Under the pieces are notes generated by a model that saw only the letters and a program-made list of their open reading frames with translations, was not told where the DNA came from and made no database searches. From NCBI GenBank assembly GCA_018644665.1, contig JABGQA010000111.1, forward strand, positions 21,068-85,067: DNA of 64,000 nt. Reading direction: 5' to 3'. Position numbers and translations under genes: made by a program. Of this stretch, positions 33,312-42,144 are shown in pieces (position 1 is the first letter of the stretch; each line of letters opens with the position of its first letter). This stretch comes from Candidatus Poribacteria bacterium. Lineage in GTDB: Bacteria > Poribacteria > WGA-4E > GCA-2687025.

Positions 33312-34184
33312 ATGCCTCCGACGAGCGAACTCGACCACTGCCTCGCGCAGATCCGCCAGGACATGCCCGAACTGCGTGCGCAGTCGGTCCGCGTCGCCAA
33401 CGACGGGCAGTACAACGATGTGGTGATCGTCGACGACCGACTGGTCTGTCGCTTTCCGAAGCGCGAGGCGCACATTGCGGCGGCGGAGGCGTCGGTAGCG
33501 CTCCTGAACCGCGTCTACGAGCGCCTTCCGCTGCCCGTGCCACGCCCTACCGAAGTCCGACTGAGCGGTCGTCCCGTCGGGTCGGCGTACGTCGCCTACG
33601 AGGTGATCGCTGGCGAGCCGTTCCACTGCGAGGTCTGGGATTCCGTCGCCGATGACGATGTCCGGCGACGTATCGTACGGCAGTTGGCGGAGTTCCTCCG
33701 CTCCCTGCACAGCGTAGACCTGGCCCGTGTGGCCGACCTGCCGTTGCCCGACGCGGACGCCGAGGCTTGGGGGACGATGTACGCCTCGATCCGCGCCCGG
33801 CTCTTCGAGCACATGCGACCCGAAGCGCGGGCTGAGGTCGCGGACCACTTCGAAGCGTTGCTTGCTGGTCTGGACTTCACGCCACGGTTGATCCACGGCG
33901 ACTTCGGGACTTCGAACCTGCTGTACAGCCCGACTGGGCAACGCATCACGGGGGTCATCGACTTCGACGGCTCGGGCCCGGGCGACCCGGCGACGGACAT
34001 CGCCGCGCTGATGTCGTACGGAGACGAGTTCATGGCGCTGCTTGTGGAGGAGTACCCCGTGAGCGATGCCATGCTCGCGCGGGCGAGGCTGTACCGCGGG
34101 ACATTCGCGCTTCAGGAGGCGCTGTTCGGTATCGAGCACGGCGACACCGAGGCGTTGGCCGCGGGCATCGAGGAGTACCGCTGA
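33312..34184 (+). CDS. APH-type phosphotransferase
   Basis: 290 residues. The catalytic loop HGDFGTSN and the metal-binding IDFDGSGPGDPATD are intact, as is the hinge-like AYEVIAGEPF region. The N-terminal lobe carries RLVCRFPKRE, whose Lys or Arg may contact ATP. The family phosphorylates small-molecule hydroxyls or, as in MTR kinase and choline kinase, metabolites. It starts 19 bases after the second aldo/keto reductase and is probably co-transcribed. I chose the ATG at 33312; the frame from 33240 overlaps the reductase and has no ribosome-binding site. Confidence 0.83.
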   Translation: MPPTSELDHCLAQIRQDMPELRAQSVRVANDGQYNDVVIVDDRLVCRFPKREAHIAAAEASVALLNRVYERLPLPVPRPTEVRLSGRPVGSAYVAYEVIAGEPFHCEVWDSVADDDVRRRIVRQLAEFLRSLHSVDLARVADLPLPDADAEAWGTMYASIRARLFEHMRPEARAEVADHFEALLAGLDFTPRLIHGDFGTSNLLYSPTGQRITGVIDFDGSGPGDPATDIAALMSYGDEFMALLVEEYPVSDAMLARARLYRGTFALQEALFGIEHGDTEALAAGIEEYR

Positions 34185-34191
34185 CGCGGAG

Positions 34192-35208
34192 TCAGGCTCC
34201 GAGGAGCGCGCGTAGCCTGGTGGCCACGGACGCGTCCGGCGTGGCTATGTGATCGACCGGTAGCATCCCACCTCGGCCAGGTTTCGCCGGGTCGACGCCG
34301 ACGGACAACAGCAACTCTACCGTCTGGGTGTCCGAGGCCGCCACGGCCCGCGTGAGCGCGGTCGCCGCCCAGCGATTCTCCGCGTTGGCGTCGGCTCCGG
34401 CATCGAGAAGAGCGCGCGCCGTTTCGACTCGCCCGTGCGTGCAAGCCGCCATCAAGGGCGTGTCCTCGCTGTCGTCTCTGGCCTCTAGCTGTGACGGGTC
34501 TGCGTCCACAATCGCGCTGACGACCTCCGTCAGGCCCAGCGCCGCTGCCGCGTGCGCGGGTACGTCGGAGCCGAGTTCGATTAGCGCCATCGCCACATCT
34601 TCGTGGCCGTAGTGTGCGGCTTCCTCTAACGGGGTGCGGTTCCGCTTCAGGCTTCGCCGGCCGAGGAGCGGCGGGTACGCCGTCGCGTGCGTCCGGGCGA
34701 CGTCGACATCACCCACCATGGCCGCGGTGAAGATGTCGTGACGCGCACCGCCGTCCAGCAGCACGCTGACCTTGTTCGGGTGAGGGCCGTCGGCCTCGGT
34801 GTGCTCGATTGCGGCGTAGAGAGCCGTTTCCGCTGATCCAGGCGCGTTCGGATCGGCGCCCGCGTCGAGTAGGACACGCAGCATCTCCACGTCGCCCTCC
34901 CACGCCGCGAGGACGATCGCCGGAGCGATGCCCTTGTTCTCGTTGTAGCCGAGGGCGTTCACGTCGGCGCCGCGGCCGATGAGCATTGCCATCGTCTCCG
35001 CCCGGCCGGCTCGGATAGCGATGTGGGTCAGCGGCGTGTTCGTCTTGTATGCCGCGGGTGGCGCGGCGTGGGCGTCTGGCGCGCGTTCGTGGACCGCCTG
35101 CGGTCGGGCGTCGAGTACGGCGCGCGCGCCATCGATGTCGTTCGCGTCGAGCGCCACCCATAGGTCGGGCGTCGCCGGAGCATGGGTGGACGGGTGATCC
35201 GGCGCCAT
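34192..35208 (-). CDS. Ankyrin-repeat protein
   Basis: 338 residues made almost entirely of ankyrin repeats. Recognisable units include TPLTHIAIRAGRAETMAMLI, VLAAWEGDVEMLRVLLDAGAD, TPLEEAAHYGHEDVAMALIE, TPLMAACTHGRVETARALLD and TALTRAVAASDTQTVELLLS. No signal peptide or enzyme domain, so it is a cytoplasmic protein-binding scaffold. AGGAG seven bases before the ATG at 35208 supports that start over an upstream GTG at 35232. It converges with the kinase gene 7 bases away. The binding partner is unknown. Confidence 0.88.
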   Translation of the reverse strand: MAPDHPSTHAPATPDLWVALDANDIDGARAVLDARPQAVHERAPDAHAAPPAAYKTNTPLTHIAIRAGRAETMAMLIGRGADVNALGYNENKGIAPAIVLAAWEGDVEMLRVLLDAGADPNAPGSAETALYAAIEHTEADGPHPNKVSVLLDGGARHDIFTAAMVGDVDVARTHATAYPPLLGRRSLKRNRTPLEEAAHYGHEDVAMALIELGSDVPAHAAAALGLTEVVSAIVDADPSQLEARDDSEDTPLMAACTHGRVETARALLDAGADANAENRWAATALTRAVAASDTQTVELLLSVGVDPAKPGRGGMLPVDHIATPDASVATRLRALLGA

Positions 35209-35302
35209 TTCGTCTCCTGTATCCTGAGCCACGAGCCGCTATTCGAGACCAACGTGACATCCCAGCACGACGTTGCACGGCGCGTCGTTGAGCCGCGCGT
35301 CC

Positions 35303-35329
35303 TGAACCGCGCGGCGTGAACCGCGCGGC
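35303..35329. repeat. Short direct repeat
   Basis: TGAACCGCGCGGC occurs twice with a one-base separation (35303-35315 and 35317-35329), and a related GAGCCGCGCG lies just before. It is in the gap between the divergent ankyrin and calycin-like genes and could be an operator or simple slippage. Confidence 0.35.
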
Positions 35330-35410
35330 TGGCGCAACGTGTCGGCGTGACACGCCGTAGACCGTCCGTGACGTGTTTGGACGAGAGAATCCAGCGTCAA
35401 GGGGGCAACA

Positions 35411-35878
35411 ATGACCGACGAGGGCACGCAGCGTAAGGGCGACGCGACGCTGAGGTTCTTCGCGCCGTTGGTGGACCGGACGTGGGTCGCCGAAGGTGAC
35501 GGCCCGATGGGGAAGTACACGTGCGAACGTCGCTTCGAGCGCGTGCTCCAGCGGAAGTACGTGCGCATGACCGTGACATGGGATCTCGGCGAGAAGACGT
35601 ATGAAGAGACCGCCATGTTCGGCCGTGACCCACGCGAGAAGCGTCTCGAGTTCTGGTCGTTCCAGTCGGACGGGAAGAACTCGCACGGCGTCTGCGTGGC
35701 CGCGGATGATGCGCCGGACGGAGCCGTCGTGTTCGAGGCTCAGATGCCCGCGGGCCTGGCGCGCCTAGTCATGTGGCTGACCGACGATCGGGAACGTCTG
35801 CGCGTCGCCGTTGAGAGTCACTCTAAGAAGGGCTGGAACAGGTTCCTAGACCAGAGCCACGTTCCTCAGGAGGGCTAG
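35411..35878 (+). CDS. Small calycin-like protein, function unknown
   Basis: 155 residues, no signal peptide. Alternating strands (LRFFAPLVDRTWVAEGDG, YTCERRFERVL, YVRMTVTWDLG, EETAMFGRDPREKRLEFWSF, VVFEAQMP, RLRVAVESHS) fit a lipocalin-like beta barrel of the DUF1579 kind, with a conserved-looking Trp near the first strand. Such barrels bind small hydrophobic ligands or act as subunits. The family match is tentative. An AGGGGGCAACA stretch precedes the ATG. It stands between divergent and convergent neighbours, so there is no operon clue. Confidence 0.6.
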   Translation: MTDEGTQRKGDATLRFFAPLVDRTWVAEGDGPMGKYTCERRFERVLQRKYVRMTVTWDLGEKTYEETAMFGRDPREKRLEFWSFQSDGKNSHGVCVAADDAPDGAVVFEAQMPAGLARLVMWLTDDRERLRVAVESHSKKGWNRFLDQSHVPQEG

Positions 35879-35977
35879 GACAACATTGCTCGCAAGGCGC
35901 CGACCCCGTTGGGCGGGGGGAACGCCGCGCCCAACGTCAGTTCATCCTGGCGGCGCCCGTGACACATGCCTTCACGA

Positions 35978-37042
35978 CTACGCGGACGACGCCTGGGCAG
36001 GCGCGCGACGCGACGCCGACGCCACGATGACCACGAATAGGACGACCGCGGTTGCGTTGCTGAGCCCGCCATAGCGCCACCCCGGAACCCACACGATGAG
36101 ATCGCCCAGGACGCGCATGGCGAGCGTCGCGTGCAGGAGGATGACGGGGACGTAGAACCCACGGTGAAAGCGCATCGTGAAGCCGAGCACCGTCGGGAAG
36201 ATCACCGGCGCGTGGCCGAGGATCATCGACATCACGAAGCCCAGGAAGAACGAGTGCAGTATGGCGTCGTAGCGGAGGACGCCCACCCAGCCACCGAAGG
36301 CGATCCACAGGACGCCCGCGACGCCCAGCCATCCGTATCCGATGAGTAAGCAGAGCGCGGAGAACCGCGGCACGCCGGACGCGCGCACGGTGCGTCGCGC
36401 CATGTCGTACCTGGCGAGCCATGCGGCCGCCGCCAGGAAGCCCACGCCCACGAGCCGGGCTCCGGCGTCGTAGGCGACTGCGCCGACCACCGCGCCCACC
36501 ACTGTGAGGGCGATGATGACCGCGAACGCGCGGCGGGCGCGACGGGACACGACCACCATCCTCGAAAGTTGTAGGCGTTCACCGAGGATCGTCAGCGCGA
36601 GGAAGCACATCCACGACGGGACGAGCCTGTAGAGCGGCGCGCCGAGTAACCACGCGACGTTCGATCCCACCCAACACGCCGAGCCGAGACCCATCGTCGC
36701 GAGCGACCACGACCGGTGGACGCGCAGCAGGGACACGAACGTGAGGGCGGCGACAACACTCCCGGCGAGTATTACCGCGGCCGCGATACGCCAGGGCGCC
36801 CCGCCAACGAGCGACAACGCCGCGGCGCCCGTCAACAAGGGCGCCAGGTAGGCCCATCGCTTGCCCGTCGCGATGGCGCGTTCGAGGGAGATCACCGTGC
36901 CGAGGAAGCCGGACACCATCAGGGGGCCGTGCCAGCGCGTGTGGTTGATCGACAGTTCGAGCCAACCCATGCGCGCGACGCCCGCGAAGAGGCCCGATAC
37001 GAGTGCCATCATACCGAGCGCCATGAAGGGAATGCGTCGCAT
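35978..37042 (-). CDS. Polytopic membrane protein, NnrS-like
   Basis: 354 residues with about ten or eleven hydrophobic helices. Near the N terminus is HGPLMVSGFLGTVISLERA, and late in the protein are FFLGFVMSMILGHAPVIFP and a further His (LHATLAMR). These His-rich, membrane-embedded segments resemble the NnrS family, haem/copper-containing proteins linked to nitric-oxide stress, but the match is not close enough to name it. The ATG at 37042 directly precedes the first helix (RRIPFMALGMMALVSGLFAG). It is divergent from the URO-D-like gene. Other possibility: a transporter-like protein of unknown substrate. Confidence 0.7.
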   Translation of the reverse strand: MRRIPFMALGMMALVSGLFAGVARMGWLELSINHTRWHGPLMVSGFLGTVISLERAIATGKRWAYLAPLLTGAAALSLVGGAPWRIAAAVILAGSVVAALTFVSLLRVHRSWSLATMGLGSACWVGSNVAWLLGAPLYRLVPSWMCFLALTILGERLQLSRMVVVSRRARRAFAVIIALTVVGAVVGAVAYDAGARLVGVGFLAAAAWLARYDMARRTVRASGVPRFSALCLLIGYGWLGVAGVLWIAFGGWVGVLRYDAILHSFFLGFVMSMILGHAPVIFPTVLGFTMRFHRGFYVPVILLHATLAMRVLGDLIVWVPGWRYGGLSNATAVVLFVVIVASASRRAPAQASSA

Positions 37043-37212
37043 GTGGGCCTCGGTTGAGAGCGCGTCGTCCCCACAGAATACTGGCACGCCGGCGCCGACT
37101 CGACAATCGCTCCGCGCGTCCGCCCGCGCGAGTCTTACATCCCCGCGCAACCTCGGCTAGATGTTCCTGTGACCGAGCCTCGAACAAGCCCTGCCGGAGT
37201 GAGGAGCCACCT

Positions 37213-38175
37213 GTGCCCGACGATCGACACAAGGCGATTACGTTCACCAACCCCGAGTACATTCCCGCGTCGGTGAACTTCCTCCCCGCGACCTGGGCAG
37301 AGCACCGCGAGGGACTCGAAGAGGTGGTCGCGCGCCACCCCATCATCTTCGGCGAGCAGCAGGCGGGGAACCGCGACTTCGACGCCGCGGGCGGCACGTA
37401 CGTCGAAGGAGAGCACGTAGACCGGTGGGGATGCGTGTGGAGCAACATCGCGCACGGCGCCGAAGCGATCGTGACGGGCCATCCGGTTCCCACGCGCGAG
37501 GACGTCCACACTCTCGAGGCGCCGGAGCTGGTGGACGGCTCCTTCCCGCACGGCTTCATGTATCTGCGGCTGCAGGACCTGCGCGGGTTCAACGAGCTGA
37601 TGGTCGACTTCGCCGAGGAGCCGCCGGAGTTGCAGGCGCTTATCGACATCGTGCTCGACTACAACATGCGGAACCTGGAAGTGCGCCTGGAACGCGACAC
37701 AGGCGACACGGTGGGCTTCGGCGACGACTTGGGCATGCAGACGACCCTCCCGATGAGCCCCGAGAAATGGCGCCAGTACCTCAAGCCGTGCTTCGCCGCC
37801 ATGTACGGCCGCTGCCGCGACGCCGGCCGCGGCGTGTACATGCACTCGGACGGCCACATCCTCGAGATCATCGGCGACCTCATCGAGTGTGGCGTCACCG
37901 TCATCAACCCACAGATACGCGCGAACGGCCTCGACGGGCTGGTGGAGGAGTGCAAGGGCAAGGTCTGTGTGGATCTCGACTTGGACAGACAGTTGTTCCC
38001 CTTCGCCACGCCGGACGAAATCGACGAGCACATCCGGTCGTCCATCGAGGCTCTCGGGTCGCCAGAGGGCGGGTTGCTGCTCAAAGCGGAGTGCGGCCCC
38101 TGCGTATCGCTGGAGATCATCGAGGCGATCTGCGTCGCGCTAGAGAAGTACCGCGGCTATTTCCGGGCCGCGTGA
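37213..38175 (+). CDS. Uroporphyrinogen-decarboxylase-superfamily protein
   Basis: 320 residues from a GTG start with GAGGAG eight bases upstream. URO-D fold features: FPHGFMYLRLQDLRGFNELM, the central strand GFGDDLGMQTTLPMSPEKW, YMHSDGHILEIIGDLIECGV and the late strand KAECGPCVSLEIIEA. The His and Cys residues in HSDGH and CGPC are positioned like the zinc ligands of cobamide-dependent methyltransferases of this superfamily (MtaA type), so methyl transfer is a possible function. It starts a three-gene set with a glycosidase and another URO-D-like protein, hinting at a role in sugar or methyl-sugar use. Confidence 0.78.
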   Translation: MPDDRHKAITFTNPEYIPASVNFLPATWAEHREGLEEVVARHPIIFGEQQAGNRDFDAAGGTYVEGEHVDRWGCVWSNIAHGAEAIVTGHPVPTREDVHTLEAPELVDGSFPHGFMYLRLQDLRGFNELMVDFAEEPPELQALIDIVLDYNMRNLEVRLERDTGDTVGFGDDLGMQTTLPMSPEKWRQYLKPCFAAMYGRCRDAGRGVYMHSDGHILEIIGDLIECGVTVINPQIRANGLDGLVEECKGKVCVDLDLDRQLFPFATPDEIDEHIRSSIEALGSPEGGLLLKAECGPCVSLEIIEAICVALEKYRGYFRAA

Positions 38176-38205
38176 CACGTCGCAACGGACGAGGAGGATC
38201 GGTCG

Positions 38206-39801
38206 ATGCCACACACGCGACGAAACTGCGTCACGGAGTGGTCTCTGGAATCTGGCCAGGGGTACGCTGACCCGTTCAACGACGTGACCGTCGATGTCGC
38301 GGTCACCGGGCCGGACGGCGCTGAGCAGATCGTGCCGACGTTCTGGCGCGGCGATCGGACGTGGACGGTTCGATACGCCGCCTCTGCCGTGGGCGAATAC
38401 GGCTGGCGCTCCGTCTGCTCGGACGAGACGAACGCCGACCTCCACGGTCGCGAGGGATCCGTCACGGTCACGGAGTACGACGGCTCCAACCCTCTCCTCC
38501 AGCATGGAGCCGTCCGGCCGAGCCAGAATCGACGTTTCCTAGAGCACGACGACGGCACGCCCTTCCTGTGGCTGGGCGACACGTGGTGGATGGGTCTCTG
38601 CCGCCGTCTCGGCTGGCCGGGCGACTTCCAGGCGCTCGCCGCTGATCGCGTGGCGAAGGGCTTCAACGTCGTGCAGATCGTCGCGGGGATCTACCCCGAC
38701 ATGGACGGGTTCGAGCCGCGCGCCGCCAACGAGGCCGGCCATCCGTGGGACGACGACTTCACGAGCGTCAACCCGGAGTACTTCGACAACGCGGACCACC
38801 GCATCCACCACCTCGTCTCGCAGGGGCTCATGCCTTGCGTCGTCGCCTGCTGGGGGTATTACCTGCCGCAGATGGGCGTCGAGAAGATGAAGCAGCACTG
38901 GCGACATCTCATCGCGCGGTACGGCGCGTACCCCGTCGTGTGGTGCGTGGCGGGCGAAGCCGGTATGCCGTACTACCTCACGAAGACGCGCGAGGAGGAC
39001 ATGGCCTTCCAGGTGGAGGGGTGGACGGACCTCACGCGCTACGTCCGCGAGACCGACCCGTATGGCCGGCTCGTCACGATCCACCCGCGCAGCACGTCCC
39101 GTGAGGAGGTGAACGACACGTCCGTATTGGACATGGACATGCTCCAAACCGGACACGGCGACCGGGACAGCATCCCAAACACGTATCGACGGGCCGCCGC
39201 CGCGCAGACGGCGGAGCCGCGAATGCCCTGGATCAACAGCGAAGTGTGCTACGAGGGCATCGGCGAGGCGTGTCGGCAGGAAGTGCAGCGGTTCATGTAC
39301 TGGTCGTGCATGCTTGCGGGCGCGTGCGGCCACACGTACGGCGCCAACGGCATCTGGCAGGTGAACGGCCGTGCGGAGCCGTACGGGCCCTCCCCGCATG
39401 GCATGTCCTGGGGCGACACGCCGTGGGACGAGGCGATGCAACTGCCGGGCTCCGCGCAGCTCGGTATCGGCAAGGGGCTGCTGGAGCGGCTCGACTGGTC
39501 GGCCTTCGAGCCGCAGCCCGATTGGGTGCAGCCGCACGCGACGCAGGACCGACCTGTCGCGCCGTACGCCGCGGGGATTCCCGAGCGGACGCGCGTGTAC
39601 TACCTCCCGCGTGGCGTGTGGGGCGTCACATTCACGGGGCTGGAGGCGGACACGACGTACCGCGCGTGCCTGTTCAACCCGGTGAACGCCGCGGAGCGGG
39701 ATCTGGGAGCGGCGCGCGGTGACGCCGACGGCGCCTGGAAGATCCCACTACCCGGCGCGCCGTTGCTGCAAGACTGGGTCGTCGTCATGGACGCCGAGTA
39801 G
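38206..39801 (+). CDS. Apiosidase-like glycoside hydrolase (DUF5060-DUF4038 type)
   Basis: 531 residues. The first 95 residues are a beta-sandwich of the DUF5060 type (FNDVTVDVAVTGPDG, TVRYAASAVGEYGWR). Residues about 105-430 are a TIM barrel of the DUF4038 (apiosidase-like) kind: PFLWLGDTWWMGL, KGFNVVQIVAGIYPDMDG, with candidate catalytic acids Glu in CVAGEAGMPY and Glu in WINSEVCYEG. A C-terminal beta domain follows. Known relatives cleave terminal sugars such as apiose from plant polymers. No signal peptide is evident, so it may act on imported oligosaccharides. It sits between two URO-D-like genes, with 30- and 19-base gaps, indicating one operon. Confidence 0.87.
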   Translation: MPHTRRNCVTEWSLESGQGYADPFNDVTVDVAVTGPDGAEQIVPTFWRGDRTWTVRYAASAVGEYGWRSVCSDETNADLHGREGSVTVTEYDGSNPLLQHGAVRPSQNRRFLEHDDGTPFLWLGDTWWMGLCRRLGWPGDFQALAADRVAKGFNVVQIVAGIYPDMDGFEPRAANEAGHPWDDDFTSVNPEYFDNADHRIHHLVSQGLMPCVVACWGYYLPQMGVEKMKQHWRHLIARYGAYPVVWCVAGEAGMPYYLTKTREEDMAFQVEGWTDLTRYVRETDPYGRLVTIHPRSTSREEVNDTSVLDMDMLQTGHGDRDSIPNTYRRAAAAQTAEPRMPWINSEVCYEGIGEACRQEVQRFMYWSCMLAGACGHTYGANGIWQVNGRAEPYGPSPHGMSWGDTPWDEAMQLPGSAQLGIGKGLLERLDWSAFEPQPDWVQPHATQDRPVAPYAAGIPERTRVYYLPRGVWGVTFTGLEADTTYRACLFNPVNAAERDLGAARGDADGAWKIPLPGAPLLQDWVVVMDAE

Positions 39802-39820
39802 GGAGAGGGAGGCCCGTACC

Positions 39821-40960
39821 GTGAAACGGAGCTGGCAGACGCACGCCGATCTCGCCATCAAGAAGACGATGGCCGTGCGGCGCGAGGAATACCTCGACCA
39901 CATGACGTTCCAGTCCAACACGCGCCCGCTGTTCACCGAGATATTCGGCCCGATCATCGGGCTGAAGGAGGAGTGGCACGCACAGGGGGCGACCGACGCC
40001 GAACTGGACATGTCCATCTACCGGTACCGGTGCGGAGCGTTTGGTGGCGTGCCGGTGAACACGGGGTGGATGGGCGGGCCGCCGTCCGAGGTGCTGGAAG
40101 AGACCGACAAGCTCATCATCACGCGCGACCGGATGGGCCGCACGATGCGGATGGACAAGGGGTTCGCAACCCTCGCTCTGCCGCAGGACTGGCCCGTCGC
40201 CAACATGGACGACTGGCTGCGCGTCCGGCATCACTACGAGTACTCGGAGGAGCGCTTCGGGCGCGACTGGGAGGCCGCGGCGCATGCGCATCGCGAGGCG
40301 GGGCGCGTCGTCATCGTGGGCATACCCGGTGGCTTCGATCAGCCCCGTCAGCTCATGGGCGAGGAGCGGCTGTGCGAGGCGTACTACGACGCCCCGGAGA
40401 TGGTGCACGACATTCTGGACACCATCGGCGAGACGGCCTTCCGTGTCCTCGACCGCGTGTCCGCCGCCGTGCCGATCGACCAACTCAGCGTGCACGAGGA
40501 CATGGCGGGCAAGAGCGGGCCGTTGGCGGGGCCGTCGCAGATTCGAGAGTTCATCGGGCCGTACTACCGTCGCATTTGGGACATGCTGCAGGACCGCGGC
40601 GCGCGCCTGTTCGATCAGGATTCCGACGGCGACATGAACCCCGTCATTCCCGCCTTCCTGGACGCCGGCGTGAACGTCATGCACCCGATGGAAGGCGCCG
40701 CGAACATGGACATCGTCGAGATTCGGGAGACGTATGGCGAGCGCCTCGCGTTCTACGGCGGCATCGACAAGCATATCATCCGGCGGAGTAAGGAGGAGAT
40801 CGTCGCGGAACTGGAGACGAAGATCCCGCCGATGGTGAAGTCCGGCGGGTGCGTGCTTGCTCTCGACCATCGCATCCCGAACGGGACGTCGTTGGACAAC
40901 TACCGGTTCTACGTGGACAAGGCGTGGGAGATCATGGAGCGGGAGGACGCTCTGCGCTAG
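39821..40960 (+). CDS. Uroporphyrinogen-decarboxylase-superfamily protein
   Basis: 379 residues from a GTG at 39821 with GGGAGG upstream; the frame from 39719 overlaps the glycosidase. URO-D fold marks: GWMGGPPSEVLEETDKLII, VVIVGIPGGFDQPRQLMG, LSVHEDMAGKSGPLAGPSQIR, RLFDQDSDGDMNPVIPAFLDAGVNVMHPMEGA and LAFYGGIDKHII. This is typical of the large unassigned branch of the superfamily found beside sugar-utilisation genes. The true substrate is unknown; haem biosynthesis is unlikely because several such paralogues occur in this window. It is the last gene of the 37213-40960 unit. Confidence 0.8.
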   Translation: MKRSWQTHADLAIKKTMAVRREEYLDHMTFQSNTRPLFTEIFGPIIGLKEEWHAQGATDAELDMSIYRYRCGAFGGVPVNTGWMGGPPSEVLEETDKLIITRDRMGRTMRMDKGFATLALPQDWPVANMDDWLRVRHHYEYSEERFGRDWEAAAHAHREAGRVVIVGIPGGFDQPRQLMGEERLCEAYYDAPEMVHDILDTIGETAFRVLDRVSAAVPIDQLSVHEDMAGKSGPLAGPSQIREFIGPYYRRIWDMLQDRGARLFDQDSDGDMNPVIPAFLDAGVNVMHPMEGAANMDIVEIRETYGERLAFYGGIDKHIIRRSKEEIVAELETKIPPMVKSGGCVLALDHRIPNGTSLDNYRFYVDKAWEIMEREDALR

Positions 40961-40984
40961 GGTATCGTTCGTCGGACCGGTCGC

Positions 40985-41275
40985 TTACCGTCAGGGATTC
41001 GTCGGGAAGCCTGCGTCGGGTTCCGACGGCGATTTCATCCGGCGCCCCACCGCAATGCTGGGCCGCGATGCCGCCTGCGATAGAGCCCCGCGTGTCCGAG
41101 TCGCCCCCAATCCCCGTGGCGCTCTCATAGCCGCCGGAGTCGAGTAAGTGGACTACGCCTCCGCGACCCATCCCTGACATGTCACGTCGGAGCGTACCGC
41201 GGGCGGACATAGGCGACGGTCCTGTCTAGATCGTGCGCGAACCGGTTCGCCACCTCGGCGCGGATGTTCCTCATC
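40985..41275 (-). pseudogene. ADP-ribosylglycohydrolase remnant with frameshifts
   Basis: Reading minus strand in three frames gives successive pieces of the C-terminal third of a DraG/ARH-type ADP-ribosylglycohydrolase: AHDLDRTVAYVRPRY (about 41240-41190), then TCQGWVAEA (about 41180-41155), then VVHLLDSGGYESA followed by IGGDSDTRGSIAGGIAA and LPDESLTV (about 41150-41003). GGDSDT is the magnesium-binding motif. One frameshift lies between VAEA and VVHLL; another lies before TCQG; the helix between YESA and IGGD is shortened. No N-terminal half with the other metal ligands is found upstream. It is a decayed gene, not an active enzyme. Confidence 0.72.
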
Positions 41276-41450
41276 CGAACCGAGCACGTCATAGTCCGAC
41301 AGCACCGAGCGTGTGCACCGCCTCCCGGCTGTGCGGCAAGCCCGAGTAGTACCACCGATGTGGCGGGCCGATAGCTTGCTACACGTCCTACGACCGGGGT
41401 GACGGGGCACACTATGCGTATCACTGACGCTAGCGAGGGGGACGCGCAGC

Positions 41451-42002
41451 ATGATCGATCTGCGGCCGTTTACGCGGGACGACTTCGACAGACTCATCGG
41501 GTGGGCCGTATCGCCGGAGCTTGTGGTGCAGTGGGCCGGCTTCGGGTTCACGTATCCGCTCGACCACGCGCAGCTCCATACCTACATCCGGTACGCAGAG
41601 GACGGCCCGGACAGCCGCGTCATCTGGACTGTGGTGGAATCGGACACCGGCGAGGCCGTTGGACACATTGAACTAGACCGAATTCACGCGGGGGCGCGTC
41701 GGGCGCGGCTGTCGCGCGTGATCGTCGCGCCGGAGTGTCGGGGGCAAGGCATCGCCGGGAAGATGACGCTGCTCGTCCTTCAGCACGGGTTCGATGTGCT
41801 GGGTCTGCACCGCATCGACCTGGGTGTCTTCGACTTCAACGCGACCGCCATCCGGTGCTACGAGGCGTGCGGGTTCGTGCGGGAGGGTCTCGAACGGGAC
41901 TCCATCCGCATGGGCGATGGCTACTGGAGCGCCGTGCAGATGAGCATCCTCGAGCACGAGTGGCGGGCGCTGGCGGGGTCCCGTCGTGAGGGGTCGGGCT
42001 AG
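41451..42002 (+). CDS. GNAT-family N-acetyltransferase (RimJ/RimL-like)
   Basis: 183 residues. The acetyl-CoA-binding core is intact: SRVIVAPECRGQGIAGKMTLLVLQHGF contains the R/Q-G-x-G-x-A/G motif, then HRIDLGVFDFNATAIRCYEACGFVREG closes the fold, as in the RimJ/RimL branch. Such enzymes acetylate amino groups of proteins or small molecules. A GAGGGGGAC stretch precedes the ATG. It lies 142 bases before the selD-senA-senB operon and could be read through into it, but the promoter candidate at 42058-42087 argues for a separate unit. Confidence 0.85.
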   Translation: MIDLRPFTRDDFDRLIGWAVSPELVVQWAGFGFTYPLDHAQLHTYIRYAEDGPDSRVIWTVVESDTGEAVGHIELDRIHAGARRARLSRVIVAPECRGQGIAGKMTLLVLQHGFDVLGLHRIDLGVFDFNATAIRCYEACGFVREGLERDSIRMGDGYWSAVQMSILEHEWRALAGSRREGSG

Positions 42003-42057
42003 ACGGTCTCTCCGAGGCGCTGGCCGGGCCCCGACCGGGTCGGCGAGGGCGGTTGCG

Positions 42058-42087
42058 TTGCCCGGCGCGCGGCGAGCGCCGTATGAT
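42058..42087 (+). promoter_or_regulatory. Candidate sigma-70 promoter of the selenoneine operon
   Basis: A -35-like TTGCCC (42058-42063), an 18-base spacer and a -10-like TATGAT (42082-42087). Transcription would start about 50 bases before the GTG of selD. Prediction by eye. Confidence 0.4.
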
Positions 42088-42144
42088 TGGGTTGCCCGAC
42101 CACTGCCGAGCCCATCCATTGCCGAACCCGTGGGGAATCCGCCT

